DNA of 9,175 nucleotides, taken from assembly GCA_011523155.1 (NCBI GenBank), contig WTHL01000297.1, positions 1-9,175 of the forward strand, written 5' to 3'. Below, one piece after another: positions 1 through 7,102 of the stretch; positions within the stretch are counted from its first letter, which is position 1, and each line of letters starts with the position of its first letter. The translations under genes and the position numbers were made by a program. This DNA comes from Synechococcus sp. PL34863bin_39. GTDB lineage: Bacteria > Cyanobacteriota > Cyanobacteriia > PCC-6307 > Cyanobiaceae. The notes below the pieces were generated by a model that did not search any database, was not told the DNA's origin, and saw only the letters and a program-made list of their open reading frames with translations.

Positions 1-12
1 ACGTGGCTTCGC

Positions 13-432
13 TCACACGGCGAAGGAACTGCCGCAGCCACAGGTCTGGCTGGCATTGGGGTTGGTGAAGTTGAAACCGCCACCGATCAGGGCCGTGCTG
101 AAGTCCAGCTGCATTCCGTAGATGTAGAGGAGGCTCTTCGGGTCGCAGACCACCTGAAACTCGGCGCCGCCGGGGGCGGTGTAGTCATAGACCTCATCGT
201 CGTCGAGGATCTCGCTGCCGGGCACGAAGTCCATCGTGTAGCTCATGCCGCTGCACCCACCGGAACGGACACCAACCCGCAGGACCTGATCGTCGCCCTG
301 CTCTCTGCAGAGCTTCGCGAGCTGTTGCATCGCCGGCTCGGTGATCTGAATCCCCTTGCCGTCCCTGGCGGTATGGGGTGCCGCCGTTTCAACACCGGCT
401 GCAGAACCTGCGGGGGGGACGGAGGCGGTCAT
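13..432 (-). CDS. IscA/SufA (HesB-type) iron-sulfur cluster carrier
   Basis: A-type Fe-S carrier that accepts clusters from the SUF scaffold and passes them to apoproteins in the cytosol (family knowledge). Seen here: 139 aa, with the three family cysteines at C60 (in SGGCSGMSY) and C131/C133 (in the C-terminal CGCGSSF). The block [19 protein letters not shown] lies at about residues 101-119, followed by the NFTNPNA segment. Two further cysteines, C42 and C96, are not part of the usual triad. Residues 1-26 form an Ala/Pro-rich tail not needed for the fold; the core begins near GIQITEPAM, so the true start could be somewhat later, but no better start with a Shine-Dalgarno sequence is visible. 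It is transcribed away from crtQ across a 93-bp gap. Family assignment is very safe; which paralogue (SufA, IscA or ErpA type) is not decided, so no symbol is given. Confidence 0.95.
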   Translation of the reverse strand: MTASVPPAGSAAGVETAAPHTARDGKGIQITEPAMQQLAKLCREQGDDQVLRVGVRSGGCSGMSYTMDFVPGSEILDDDEVYDYTAPGGAEFQVVCDPKSLLYIYGMQLDFSTALIGGGFNFTNPNASQTCGCGSSFAV

Positions 433-525
433 GACGATGGGATCAGTCCGATCTCCGTACTGTATGGAGGCCCGTTCCGGGTTGCCGCGTTCATAGAGTC
501 ACATTGTTGTTGGCGGAAGCAGCCG
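433..525. promoter_or_regulatory. Divergent intergenic region between the Fe-S carrier gene and crtQ
   Basis: This 93-bp noncoding stretch lies between two divergently transcribed genes and must hold the promoter of each unless they start inside the neighbour. I see only weak -10-like hexamers (for example TACAGT read on the minus strand near 460), and no clear -35, operator or Shine-Dalgarno sequence. The boundary on the right assumes the GTG start of crtQ at 526. Confidence 0.45.
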
Positions 526-1992
526 GTGCGGGTCGCGATCGTTGGTGCTGGTCTGGCTGGTTTGGCCGCAGCCGTGGATCTGGTGGATGCGGGGCATCAG
601 GTTGATCTCTACGAGGCCCGGCCCTTCATGGGCGGCAAGGTCGGCAGCTGGGTCGACGACAACGGCAATCACATCGAGATGGGATTGCACGTGTTTTTCT
701 TCAATTACGCCAATCTTTTCGCGCTGATGCGCAAAGTGGGCGCGATCGAGAATCTGCTTCCGAAGGATCACACCCACCTGTTCTGCAACAAGGGTGGCGA
801 TCTCCGTGAGCTTGATTTCCGGTTCGCACTCGGGGCCCCGTTCAACGGTCTCAAGGCGTTCTTCACCACGCCGCAGCTGACCTGGATCGACAAGCTGCGC
901 AATGCCCTTGCCCTTGGCACAAGCCCGATTGTGCGGGGTCTCGTTGACTACGAGGGGGCAATGCGAACCATTCGCGCCCTCGACTCGGTCAGTTTTCAGG
1001 AGTGGTTCGTCGGCCATGGCGGAAGCATGGAGAGCATCCGCCGCATGTGGAATCCCATCGCCTACGCCCTCGGTTTCATCGATTGCGAGGCCATTTCCGC
1101 CCGCTGCATGCTGACCATCTTCATGATGTTCGCCGCCAAGACCGAGGCGTCCAAGCTCAATCTGCTCAAAGGATCGCCCCATCGCTGGCTCACCGGTCCG
1201 ATCCTGGCCTACATCCAGGAGAGGGGTGGAAGGTTGCACCTCAGACACCGCGTCAAGGAGGTGCATTGCACTGCCGGCGATGCTCCCCAAGTGACCGGTC
1301 TGACCCTGGGCACTCCCGAGGGTGATCTTGAGGTGAAAGCGGATCGCTATCTCGCCGCCTGCGATGTGCCCGGTATTCAGAAGCTTCTTCCTCAGGACTG
1401 GCGCCGCTTCCCGCAGTTCGATGCCATCCATCAGCTCGAGGCAGTGCCCGTGGCCACCGTTCAGCTGCGGTACGACGGCTGGGTCACCGAGCTGGGGGAG
1501 GCCCACGAGGAACGGCGTCGCGACCTGACCCAGCCCTCCGGTCTCAACAACCTGCTCTACACCGCGGATGCCGACTTCAGCTGCTTCGCCGACCTGGCTC
1601 TGGCCAGCCCAGAGGATTACCGCAAACCTGGCCAGGGGTCGCTGCTTCAATGCGTGCTGACACCCGGCGATCCCTGGATTCCAAAGAAGGTGGACGAGAT
1701 CGTCGCCCACACGGATCGTCAGGTGCGTGAGCTCTTCCCCTCAGCGCGGAATCTCAACCTGACCTGGAGCAATGTCGTCAAGCTCGCGCAGTCGCTCTAT
1801 CGCGAGGCTCCCGGCATGGAGCCCTACCGCCCTGACCAGCGCACGCCGGTCTCCAATTTCTTCCTGGCTGGCAGTTACACCCGCCAGGACTACATCGACT
1901 CGATGGAAGGCGCCACCATGAGCGGTCACCTGGCCGCGGCTGCGATCCTGGAGCGCTCGGCCAGTCTGGCCACCAATGCCGCTGTGGCCTGA
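526..1992 (+). CDS. crtQ: Zeta-carotene desaturase (CrtQ/ZDS)
   Basis: FAD-dependent desaturase of the plant/cyanobacterial poly-cis carotenoid pathway, converting zeta-carotene via neurosporene to lycopene at the membrane (family knowledge). Seen here: 488 aa from a GTG start. The Rossmann FAD motif GAGLAG is at residues 7-12, the ribose-binding acidic residue E30 ends strand 2 (VDLYE), and the conserved [12 protein letters not shown] follows. [15 protein letters not shown] begins near residue 51. The C-terminal FAD motif with LAGSYT and DSMEGA lies at about 444-475. The start is chosen because family members begin right at MRVAIVGAG; the frame stays open upstream to 325, but that part is antisense to the Fe-S carrier gene and resembles nothing. 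No clear Shine-Dalgarno precedes the GTG. The stop codon overlaps the Shine-Dalgarno of the next gene, so the two are probably co-transcribed. The PDS paralogue is excluded by the ZDS-specific N-terminal and central blocks. Confidence 0.95.
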   Translation: MRVAIVGAGLAGLAAAVDLVDAGHQVDLYEARPFMGGKVGSWVDDNGNHIEMGLHVFFFNYANLFALMRKVGAIENLLPKDHTHLFCNKGGDLRELDFRFALGAPFNGLKAFFTTPQLTWIDKLRNALALGTSPIVRGLVDYEGAMRTIRALDSVSFQEWFVGHGGSMESIRRMWNPIAYALGFIDCEAISARCMLTIFMMFAAKTEASKLNLLKGSPHRWLTGPILAYIQERGGRLHLRHRVKEVHCTAGDAPQVTGLTLGTPEGDLEVKADRYLAACDVPGIQKLLPQDWRRFPQFDAIHQLEAVPVATVQLRYDGWVTELGEAHEERRRDLTQPSGLNNLLYTADADFSCFADLALASPEDYRKPGQGSLLQCVLTPGDPWIPKKVDEIVAHTDRQVRELFPSARNLNLTWSNVVKLAQSLYREAPGMEPYRPDQRTPVSNFFLAGSYTRQDYIDSMEGATMSGHLAAAAILERSASLATNAAVA

Positions 1993-1998
1993 GGAGAG
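1991..1998 (+). promoter_or_regulatory. Shine-Dalgarno site of the SRPBCC gene
   Basis: The purine run GAGGAGAG lies a few bases before the ATG at 2001 and includes the last two bases of the crtQ stop codon. This is one of the few strong ribosome binding sites in the window and supports translational coupling of the two genes. Confidence 0.7.
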
Positions 1999-2000
1999 TT

Positions 2001-2450
2001 ATGGGACGTTGGCTTGAACACACCGTCACTGCCCAGGTGGCTGCTCCGGTCGACCGGGTCTGGGCGGTCTGGAGCGATCTTGAGGCCATGCCTCGCTGGA
2101 TGCGCTGGATCGAGTCGGTCAAGACGCTGGACGATCCCGATCTGACGGATTGGACCCTGGCGGCCCAGGGGTTTCGCTTCAGCTGGAAGGCCAAGATCAC
2201 ATCCCGCGTCGAGGCGCAGCAGCTGCACTGGGAATCGGTCGGAGGTCTTCCCACCAAAGGTGCGGTGCGCTTCTACCCCGAGGGCGCCGGATCGACCGCC
2301 GTCAAGCTGACGGTTTCCTATGAGTTACCCGGGGTCTTGGCACCGTTGATGGAACCAAGCATCCTGGGGGGGATCGTGACGACTGAACTGCAGGCCAACC
2401 TTGACCGATTTCGTGACCTGGTTGAAAGCGACTACACCGTTTCGGCTTGA
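2001..2450 (+). CDS. SRPBCC (START/polyketide cyclase-dehydrase fold) protein
   Basis: 149-aa single-domain protein of the SRPBCC superfamily, whose members hold hydrophobic ligands in a helix-grip pocket; the COQ10/cyclase-dehydrase group is the nearest by eye. Seen here: the typical N-terminal pattern of a strand followed by APVDRVWAVWSDLEAMPRWM (about residues 14-33), a middle segment of alternating strands (WKAKITSR, LHWESVGG, GAVRFYPEG), and a long C-terminal amphipathic helix ending in LDRFRDLVES. A Shine-Dalgarno AGGAGA at 1992-1997 overlaps the crtQ stop and fixes the ATG. Only 8 bp separate it from crtQ. That placement suggests, but does not prove, a role with carotenoids or another lipid. 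It has no signal peptide or membrane segment, so it should be cytosolic or peripheral. The ligand is unknown. Confidence 0.85.
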   Translation: MGRWLEHTVTAQVAAPVDRVWAVWSDLEAMPRWMRWIESVKTLDDPDLTDWTLAAQGFRFSWKAKITSRVEAQQLHWESVGGLPTKGAVRFYPEGAGSTAVKLTVSYELPGVLAPLMEPSILGGIVTTELQANLDRFRDLVESDYTVSA

Positions 2451-2469
2451 AGCGGTGAACAGGCGAGGA

Positions 2470-2991
2470 ATGGTCCGTCGCGCCCTGACAGCGCCAGGAC
2501 TCTGTACGGCAGTCCTGATGGCAGGGGTTGCCGGCTGCGGGATCGGTGATTCCTCCCCTCCATCAGCCTCCACCCAGGCACCAGTCGCCAGTCCTGTTGA
2601 ACCGCTGGAGCCTGTGCAACTGGCTCCTGTGGCGTCACCGTCAGGGCTGACCCCACTCCCGACCGCTGCCCAGGTGCAGGAGGCGGTGCCGCCCGGTCGT
2701 GTCGACCCCTTCGCCCCTGTCGCCCTGGGGGTGTCTGCTTCCGCCGGTGATTCGGTCATCACACTGCAGGGTGTGATGCTGGTCGGACAACAGGCTGAGG
2801 CCCTGGTCAGCACAGTGTTCGGAACCGGTTCGGTCTGTGTGGGTCCGTCAGGTCTCTGTGCTGCGGATCAGACTCCGCTGCTGCCGGAGGAATGGGCGAT
2901 TCTCGCCATCGACCTTGAGAAGGGTTGTCTCACCTATGCCGTGGAGGGCAAGCCACAACCTCAGGTCTGCATGGATGGTTCCAAGGCCTGA
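2470..2991 (+). CDS. Proline-rich lipoprotein with a PilP-like DPF segment, function unknown
   Basis: I do not recognise a named family. From the ATG at 2470 it is 173 aa. Residues 1-22 form a lipoprotein signal peptide: the n-region is MVRR, followed by a hydrophobic core, and the lipobox VAGC puts the lipidated cysteine at C23. Residues 28-75 are a Pro/Ala/Ser-rich linker with repeated PV-type units. Then comes GRVDPFAPV (76-84) and a compact C-terminal domain with LQGVMLVGQQAEALV (about 99-113). The order lipid anchor, Pro-rich linker, R-x-DPF, then a small strand-rich domain resembles pilus lipoprotein PilP in outline; this is an inference, not a hit. Four cysteines (123, 130, 153, 167) in the exported domain could form two disulfides. 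A GTG at 2455 is an equally possible start and only lengthens the n-region. A TTG at 2401 would overlap the upstream gene by 50 bp and is less likely. The 3' end overlaps hemD by 31 bp on the opposite strand. Confidence 0.75.
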   Translation: MVRRALTAPGLCTAVLMAGVAGCGIGDSSPPSASTQAPVASPVEPLEPVQLAPVASPSGLTPLPTAAQVQEAVPPGRVDPFAPVALGVSASAGDSVITLQGVMLVGQQAEALVSTVFGTGSVCVGPSGLCAADQTPLLPEEWAILAIDLEKGCLTYAVEGKPQPQVCMDGSKA

Positions 2992-3764
2992 ACACAGGCC
3001 TGGACCAGTCCTTCGATGGTGTGTGGATCGGCTTCCTGGTCCACCCGGCCCAGCTGCTCCCTGCAGCGTTGACTGGTCTGTGGGCCGATCGAGACAACCT
3101 GACAGGTCGCCAGACAGTCGATCCAGTCGGAACCAAACCGTGCCTCCAGCAAAGACGCGGTGTGGGTGACTGTCTTGCCGCTGCTGAAGGTGATCGCTGC
3201 CACCCGTCCTGAGGCGAGCGCAGCTGCGGCCTGTTCCGGCATCGTCTCCGGACAGCGTGACTCGTAGGCGGCAACTTCAACCACCCGTGCACCGGCTTCA
3301 CCGAATGCCTCGGCCAGCACGGTTCGTCCTCCACTCTGGACCCGTGGAATCAGCAGCCGGAGCCCCCAGCCTGAGACCGGAAAATTGTCGATCAGGCTGT
3401 CGGCGACGTAGTCCGGGGGAACGAAATCGGGCTCAGCTCCGAGCTGTTCCAGCAAGGCGCTGGTTTTCCGTCCGACGGCTGCAATGCGCAGGGTTTCGGG
3501 CCGCCTCGCAAGGCTGCCTCCGCGCCGCTGCAGCCGCTGCTCCACCGCCTGCACACCATTGGCGCTGGAGAACACCAGCCAGTGGAACTCTTCGAGTTCC
3601 TCCAGCGCATCATCCAGCGGTCCCCATTCATCAGGTGCCCCGATCACAAGGGCCGGCAGGTCGATCACCTCGGCGCCCAGCGCCTCCAGCTGACGCCTGC
3701 CCTCTCCCTGTTGCTCCTGGGCCCGGGTCACGACCACGGCGTGCCCCTCGAGGGGACGTGTCAT
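2961..3764 (-). CDS. hemD: Uroporphyrinogen-III synthase (HemD)
   Basis: Cytosolic enzyme that closes hydroxymethylbilane with inversion of ring D to give uroporphyrinogen III, the precursor of heme, chlorophyll, bilins and cobalamin (family knowledge). HemD sequences diverge strongly, but the family landmarks are visible in this 267-aa protein: VVTRAQEQ near the N-terminus (11-18), FSSANGVQAV (65-74), AVGRKTSALLEQLG (96-109), LLIPR (137-141), AAYESR (165-170), ITFSSGKTV (191-199) and SIGPQTSQRC (225-234). This alternating two-domain pattern and the length fit the family. The start is fixed by a strong Shine-Dalgarno and a 4-bp ATGA overlap with the stop of the upstream glycosyltransferase gene, so translation is probably coupled. 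It appears to be the last gene of the minus-strand cluster. The 3' end overlaps the lipoprotein gene by 31 bp on the opposite strand. Confidence 0.95.
   Translation of the reverse strand: MTRPLEGHAVVVTRAQEQQGEGRRQLEALGAEVIDLPALVIGAPDEWGPLDDALEELEEFHWLVFSSANGVQAVEQRLQRRGGSLARRPETLRIAAVGRKTSALLEQLGAEPDFVPPDYVADSLIDNFPVSGWGLRLLIPRVQSGGRTVLAEAFGEAGARVVEVAAYESRCPETMPEQAAAALASGRVAAITFSSGKTVTHTASLLEARFGSDWIDCLATCQVVSIGPQTSQRCREQLGRVDQEADPHTIEGLVQACVQALEPSMQT
2984..3001. repeat. Inverted repeat across the lipoprotein stop codon
   Basis: A perfect 7-bp stem (AGGCCTG / CAGGCCT) with a 4-base loop AACA. The stem contains the first two bases of the TGA stop at 2989-2991. It also lies within the last codons of hemD on the other strand. 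There is no T-run on either side, so it is not a standard intrinsic terminator, but the position at a convergent junction makes a role in 3'-end formation plausible for the lipoprotein transcript. Confidence 0.4.
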
Positions 3765-4969
3765 GGCGTCACCTCCTCAAGTTTCACGATGTCCTTCACC
3801 TGCTGGAACAGGGCGTTCGCCTCCGCTTCACGACCTTGCTCGTTCAGCAGGGTGATGGCAACGAAAAATCCCTTGCGCGCGCCCTCTATATCGCCCCCCA
3901 TGAGCAGGGCCACGGCCATGTTCTGGTGACATTCAGCCTGCTTGGGACTCAGCTTGAGGGCCTGGGCATAGGCCTGGATCGCAGCGCCGATGTCTCCTTT
4001 TCGCCTCTGCATCAATCCCAGGTTGTACCAGGTCAGTGCGATCTCCGGCGCGATCCTGGTTGCCTCGGTCGTGAGTGTGATCGCTTCCTCCAGCTGCGCT
4101 GTCTCCATCAGTAGGGCCGCCAGATTGAGGCGAGCACCAAGGCTCAGACGTGGCTCCACCGCCAGGGCCAGGGCTTTCCGGTAGTGGCTGATGGCCACGG
4201 GCGGATTCTCGTCGCGTTGCGCCATGGCCATGTGGAGGAGCAGTTCATAGCGTTCGGCATCTCTGGAACTGCTGCTGTCGAGGGCCTGGAGTCCGCGTTC
4301 CAGAAGCGCGATCCCGTGTTCGCGATCACCGGTTTCCACCTCCAGTGCTCCGAGCTTCGCGCAGGCGTAGGGGTCCGTCGGGTGATCCGCCAACCACTGT
4401 TCCATCGCCGCTCGCAGCCGCGTGCTCTTGTCGCCTTTCTGCAGCAGCTCGGGTGCGTATCCGTCATGGACAAGGGCCGGGGTGCTGCAGTCGGCGATTC
4501 GCCAACGGGGCTCCTCCGTCAGAAGCGCCTCGACACTGTCATCGATCATCGAGTGGTAAGGCCGATTCCACTGAATCCGGGGATGGCGCCGGAACAGACG
4601 GCTGACGCGTGAATAGGGAGCCATGGCCGCGCCGCGTTCATGACGCAGCAGGTTGATCACCAGCACATCCGGTTGCTCCATCAGGGACTTCAGTTCCGGA
4701 ATGGCCTCGGGCAGAAGCGCTTCATCGGCGTCGAGCACGAGAACCCAGTCGCCGTTCACCATCGCGAGAGCGCTGTTCCTCGCCGGTGCGAAATCGCCCG
4801 GCCAGCGCAACTGCTCCACCCTCGCGCCGGAGGCAGTCGCCCGCTGCATGGTGTCGTCCGTCGAGCCGGTGTCGACCACCACCATTTCGTCGACGAGTTC
4901 CTTCACGGAGGCAAGACAGGCCTCAATCCGCTCGCTCTCATCGCGCACGATCATGGAGAGGCTGAGCAT
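3761..4969 (-). CDS. Family 2 glycosyltransferase fused to C-terminal TPR repeats
   Basis: 402 aa. Residues 1 to about 185 are a GT-A fold transferase of the GT2 type: LSLSMIVRDESERI at the N-terminus, the nucleotide-binding VVDTGSTDDT (31-40), WPGDFAPARNSAL (56-67), and the metal-binding LVLDADEAL (77-85). The segment YSRVSRLFRRHPRIQW (119-134) and the following RPYH are typical of the GT2-TPR group. From about residue 195 to the end the protein is helical with TPR-like repeats; the clearest are near 281-314, 315-348 (WYNLGLMQRRKGDIGAAI) and 349-382. TPRs usually bind a protein partner, so a protein or peptide acceptor is possible, but the donor and acceptor are unknown. The ATG at 4969 is chosen because it opens the conserved domain; the frame extends to 5062, which would overlap nagZ with unlike sequence. 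No Shine-Dalgarno precedes the ATG. It overlaps hemD by 4 bp. Confidence 0.88.
   Translation of the reverse strand: MLSLSMIVRDESERIEACLASVKELVDEMVVVDTGSTDDTMQRATASGARVEQLRWPGDFAPARNSALAMVNGDWVLVLDADEALLPEAIPELKSLMEQPDVLVINLLRHERGAAMAPYSRVSRLFRRHPRIQWNRPYHSMIDDSVEALLTEEPRWRIADCSTPALVHDGYAPELLQKGDKSTRLRAAMEQWLADHPTDPYACAKLGALEVETGDREHGIALLERGLQALDSSSSRDAERYELLLHMAMAQRDENPPVAISHYRKALALAVEPRLSLGARLNLAALLMETAQLEEAITLTTEATRIAPEIALTWYNLGLMQRRKGDIGAAIQAYAQALKLSPKQAECHQNMAVALLMGGDIEGARKGFFVAITLLNEQGREAEANALFQQVKDIVKLEEVTP
3771..3778 (-). promoter_or_regulatory. Strong Shine-Dalgarno site of hemD
   Basis: Read on the minus strand the site is GAGGAGGT, continuing to GAGGAGGTGA, a near-full match to the 16S anti-Shine-Dalgarno, 6 bases before the hemD ATG. 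It lies within the codons for the Glu-Glu-Val near the C-terminus of the glycosyltransferase. Most other genes here lack such a site, so hemD can be loaded independently of the upstream gene. Confidence 0.8.
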
Positions 4970-5030
4970 GGTGGCGACACGGTGCGGGCCGAGGCTACGG
5001 CGCCTCTCCTGAGGAGGCGATGTCAGTTGG
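4970..5030 (-). other. Short gap with hairpin between nagZ and the glycosyltransferase gene
   Basis: This 61-bp noncoding stretch is the only real gap in the minus-strand cluster. It holds an inverted repeat, CGCCTC at 5001-5006 and GAGGCG at 5014-5019, with a 7-base loop. There is no T-run, so it is not an obvious terminator. It could partly uncouple the glycosyltransferase from the genes upstream, or simply be spacer. Confidence 0.35.
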
Positions 5031-6698
5031 TCAGTCCGTGAAGCCTCCGTCGTGTTGCGCACCCGTGCGGTCGGCTCCGCGGGAGTCGATCAGGGCCTCA
5101 AGCACGCAGCGTTGCGCTTCAGGCATCTGGCCCGGGGAGTAGGCCGCGGGCAGGCGTGGATCCAGGCCCTCGCGCAGGTCCTCCCATGCATAGGGGCTGC
5201 CATAGACGGCCAGGCCCGCCAGACGCCCGGCTTCCTGGAGCTGCCGCAGGGCGGCTTTCCAGGGCTCCTGGCGATCACGGCCTGCCCGGAAGGGATTGCC
5301 GCGAAGAAACAGTTGAACCAGCACACTCCCGCCGCCAAGCCGCTCCAGTGCCAGGGGTTCGTCGGGGGAGTCCGGGTTCCAGATCGACACCGCCATCGGG
5401 TGATGGATCAGGGTTTGAAAGCCTGCCTGTTGCGGCAGGTGCAGGGCCGGTGCCGTGGCTGGCAGCTGCGGGCAGGGCAGCACGCCATCAACGCGGATCA
5501 GGTTGATCCCTGGAGGTTCGTCCTGAACCCGAACCCGTTGCTGGTTGTGCTCGAGGCTGAGCTCCAGCAGCGTTGTGTTCAAAGCCTGCTCACTGGCCAG
5601 TTCCAGTTCCAGTTCCAGAGTGCTGCTCTCCTCAACGGGGGTGGCGTCGGCCAGCGCCAGCGTGCGCAGCGCCCGGCCGCGACGTTCAAGGCTGGCCTCA
5701 AGACGGGCCCAGGGAAGTGCGCCGTGCCGCAGACCTGCACAAATCGCGGCGATCGCGTCATCAGCATCCTCCGGCATCAGGATCAGATCCGCGCCCGCGG
5801 CAAAGGCGAGGCAGGCTGCCTCGCCGGCACTGTGATGGGCCTTGATCGCATCCATCACCAGCGCATCGGTGACCACCAGACCGTCGAAACCGAGCTGATC
5901 CCGCAGCAGGTCCGTCAGTACAGCCCGCGACAGCGTCGCGGGCTGGTTCGGGTCCAGGGATGGAATCTGCAGGTGGGCGGTCATCACGCTGTCGATATCC
6001 GCCGCGATGCAGGCCCGGAAGGGCAGCAGCTCAAGCCGCTCCAGGCGCGCGCGGTCATGGGCGAGAACCGGAAGCTGCAGGTGAGAATCCTCAGCCGTGT
6101 CTCCGTGGCCGGGGAAGTGTTTGGCGCAACCGAGAACGCCCTGACTTCGCAGGCCGCGCTGAAAGGCCACCGTGAGCCGGCTGACCGTGTGTGGGTCCGT
6201 CCCCCAGGCACGCACGTTGATGACGGGATTCTCCGCGTTGTTGTTGACGTCGGTCACAGGAGCGAGAACCCAGTTCAGGCCGCAGAGCCGGGCCTGACGC
6301 CCGGTGCAGCTCCCGTACTGCTCCGCCAGGGCCTCAGCCCGCGCGGGATTGTGCCGGTGCAGGCGTGCGATCGCCATCGGTGGAGCCAGCCATGTCGCTC
6401 CGTCAAAGCGCTGGCCGACACCTTCCTCCACATCCGCACAGAGCAGCAGTGGGCCCTTCGCCCAACGCCTGAGCTGCCGGCATCGCTGCTGCAGGTCCGT
6501 GCAGCTGCCGCCGAGCAGAATCACGCCGCCAACGCCTGTGCCCAGCAGTCGTTTCAGCTCCGCATTGGGGAGTTCCCATTGCGGGTAGCGCCTCTGGTGA
6601 TCTCCTGCAAAGCCACTGGCCCGCACCACCACCAGGCTGGCGACGGCCTGTTCCAGGTCCTGATCCGACAGGGAGGCCGCCGGGGGTGCGTCGTTCAC
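5031..6698 (-). CDS. nagZ: GH3 beta-N-acetylhexosaminidase (NagZ type) with extra C-terminal region
   Basis: Glycoside hydrolase family 3 enzyme; NagZ members remove GlcNAc from muropeptide fragments during peptidoglycan recycling (family knowledge). Seen here in 555 aa: a TIM-barrel domain to about residue 345, with [10 protein letters not shown] (55-64), DVEEGVGQR (89-97), [11 protein letters not shown] (142-152), the NagZ signature KHFPGHGDT (193-201) followed by the Asp-Ser-His of EDSHLQLP (203-210), and the nucleophile in [11 protein letters not shown] (275-285, Asp278). The His/Asp pair in that loop separates NagZ from ordinary beta-glucosidases. Residues from about 350 to 555 are a further domain, absent from short NagZ such as that of E. 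coli, with no motif I can name. No signal peptide, so cytosolic. It starts with GTG inside a 4-bp overlap with the rbfA stop, which indicates coupled translation. A muropeptide substrate is inferred. Confidence 0.9.
   Translation of the reverse strand: MNDAPPAASLSDQDLEQAVASLVVVRASGFAGDHQRRYPQWELPNAELKRLLGTGVGGVILLGGSCTDLQQRCRQLRRWAKGPLLLCADVEEGVGQRFDGATWLAPPMAIARLHRHNPARAEALAEQYGSCTGRQARLCGLNWVLAPVTDVNNNAENPVINVRAWGTDPHTVSRLTVAFQRGLRSQGVLGCAKHFPGHGDTAEDSHLQLPVLAHDRARLERLELLPFRACIAADIDSVMTAHLQIPSLDPNQPATLSRAVLTDLLRDQLGFDGLVVTDALVMDAIKAHHSAGEAACLAFAAGADLILMPEDADDAIAAICAGLRHGALPWARLEASLERRGRALRTLALADATPVEESSTLELELELASEQALNTTLLELSLEHNQQRVRVQDEPPGINLIRVDGVLPCPQLPATAPALHLPQQAGFQTLIHHPMAVSIWNPDSPDEPLALERLGGGSVLVQLFLRGNPFRAGRDRQEPWKAALRQLQEAGRLAGLAVYGSPYAWEDLREGLDPRLPAAYSPGQMPEAQRCVLEALIDSRGADRTGAQHDGGFTD
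5598..5618. repeat. Short tandem TTCCAG repeat inside nagZ
   Basis: Three and a half copies of the 6-mer CAGTTC in a row. Read on the minus strand they encode the Leu-Glu alternation LELELEL near residues 361-367 of NagZ, at the junction between the catalytic barrel and the C-terminal region. Because the unit is 6 bp, copy-number change would keep the frame. Confidence 0.6.
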
Positions 6699-7096
6699 GC
6701 GTCTTCGCTGTCGCTGCTCGGCGGAATCTCGCCGCGCTCCTCCCGCTCCTCGCCGAGACGGTTCAGCAGGTTCAGCACAGATGTTCCTTTCTCGATGCCA
6801 CGGTCCAGCTGGAAGACCACTTCGGGAGCGCGCCGCATCTGCAGTCGCCGACCCAGTTCCCCCCGCAGATAGCGACTGGCGGCCTGCAGACCCTCAAGCA
6901 CCTGCCCGCGCTGTTGGTCTTCCCCGTAGATGCTCACGAAGATCTTGCAGTGCTGTAGATCGCCACTGACCTCCACTTCCGTGATGCTCACCATGCCCTG
7001 ATGCACCCGTTCATCCCGGATGCCGTTCATGAGCAGCTCGCTGGTTTCACGCCGGATCAGTGCTGCGACCCGCTCCACCCGCCGTCCCTGTGCCAT
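6695..7096 (-). CDS. rbfA: Ribosome-binding factor A (RbfA)
   Basis: Single KH-like domain factor that binds the immature 30S subunit and helps mature the 5' end of 16S rRNA (family knowledge). Seen here: 133 aa, beginning with the typical [18 protein letters not shown] helix, then [13 protein letters not shown] strand ([11 protein letters not shown], about 36-46), KIFVSIYG (51-58), and the helix [21 protein letters not shown] with the family's arginine-rich end (about 73-93). The C-terminal 25 residues are acidic (GEEREERGE... SDSEDA), a common feature of the family's tail. It is 6 bp downstream of the ycf33 stop and overlaps nagZ by 4 bp, so it sits in the middle of the minus-strand cluster. 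Length and order of elements are normal. Confidence 0.96.
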   Translation of the reverse strand: MAQGRRVERVAALIRRETSELLMNGIRDERVHQGMVSITEVEVSGDLQHCKIFVSIYGEDQQRGQVLEGLQAASRYLRGELGRRLQMRRAPEVVFQLDRGIEKGTSVLNLLNRLGEEREERGEIPPSSDSEDA

Positions 7097-7102
7097 CGCG
7101 AC

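Noticed and set aside
325..525. N-terminal extension of crtQ by 67 residues
   Set aside because: The frame is open but lies antisense to the Fe-S carrier gene over most of its length, and family members begin at MRVAIVGAG, matching the GTG at 526.
499..1710. Minus-strand open frame of 403 codons opposite crtQ
   Set aside because: Fully antisense to a well-conserved enzyme, with no motif and no neighbour in the same direction; a shadow of third-position GC bias.
3584..3600. Perfect 7-bp stem with 3-base loop in hemD
   Set aside because: It is explained by the Glu/Leu/Phe codon run there and lies mid-gene with no junction nearby.
3257..4114. Plus-strand open frame of 285 codons
   Set aside because: Antisense to hemD and the glycosyltransferase, low-complexity Arg/Pro/Ala-rich, no domain.
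5001..5019. Terminator between nagZ and the glycosyltransferase
   Set aside because: The stem is only 6 bp with a 7-base loop and no T-run; kept only as a gap feature, not called a terminator.
4970..5062. Upstream extension of the glycosyltransferase to 5062
   Set aside because: It would overlap the end of nagZ by 32 bp and adds a polar segment unlike the family N-terminus. It does contain a purine-rich AGGAGAGG, but no start codon follows it in frame before 4969.
5052..6872. Plus-strand open frame of 606 codons, longer than nagZ
   Set aside because: It is antisense to nagZ and part of rbfA, has no recognisable domain and an Arg/Gln/His-rich composition typical of a shadow frame in GC-rich DNA. 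The minus strand holds clear GH3 and RbfA motifs.
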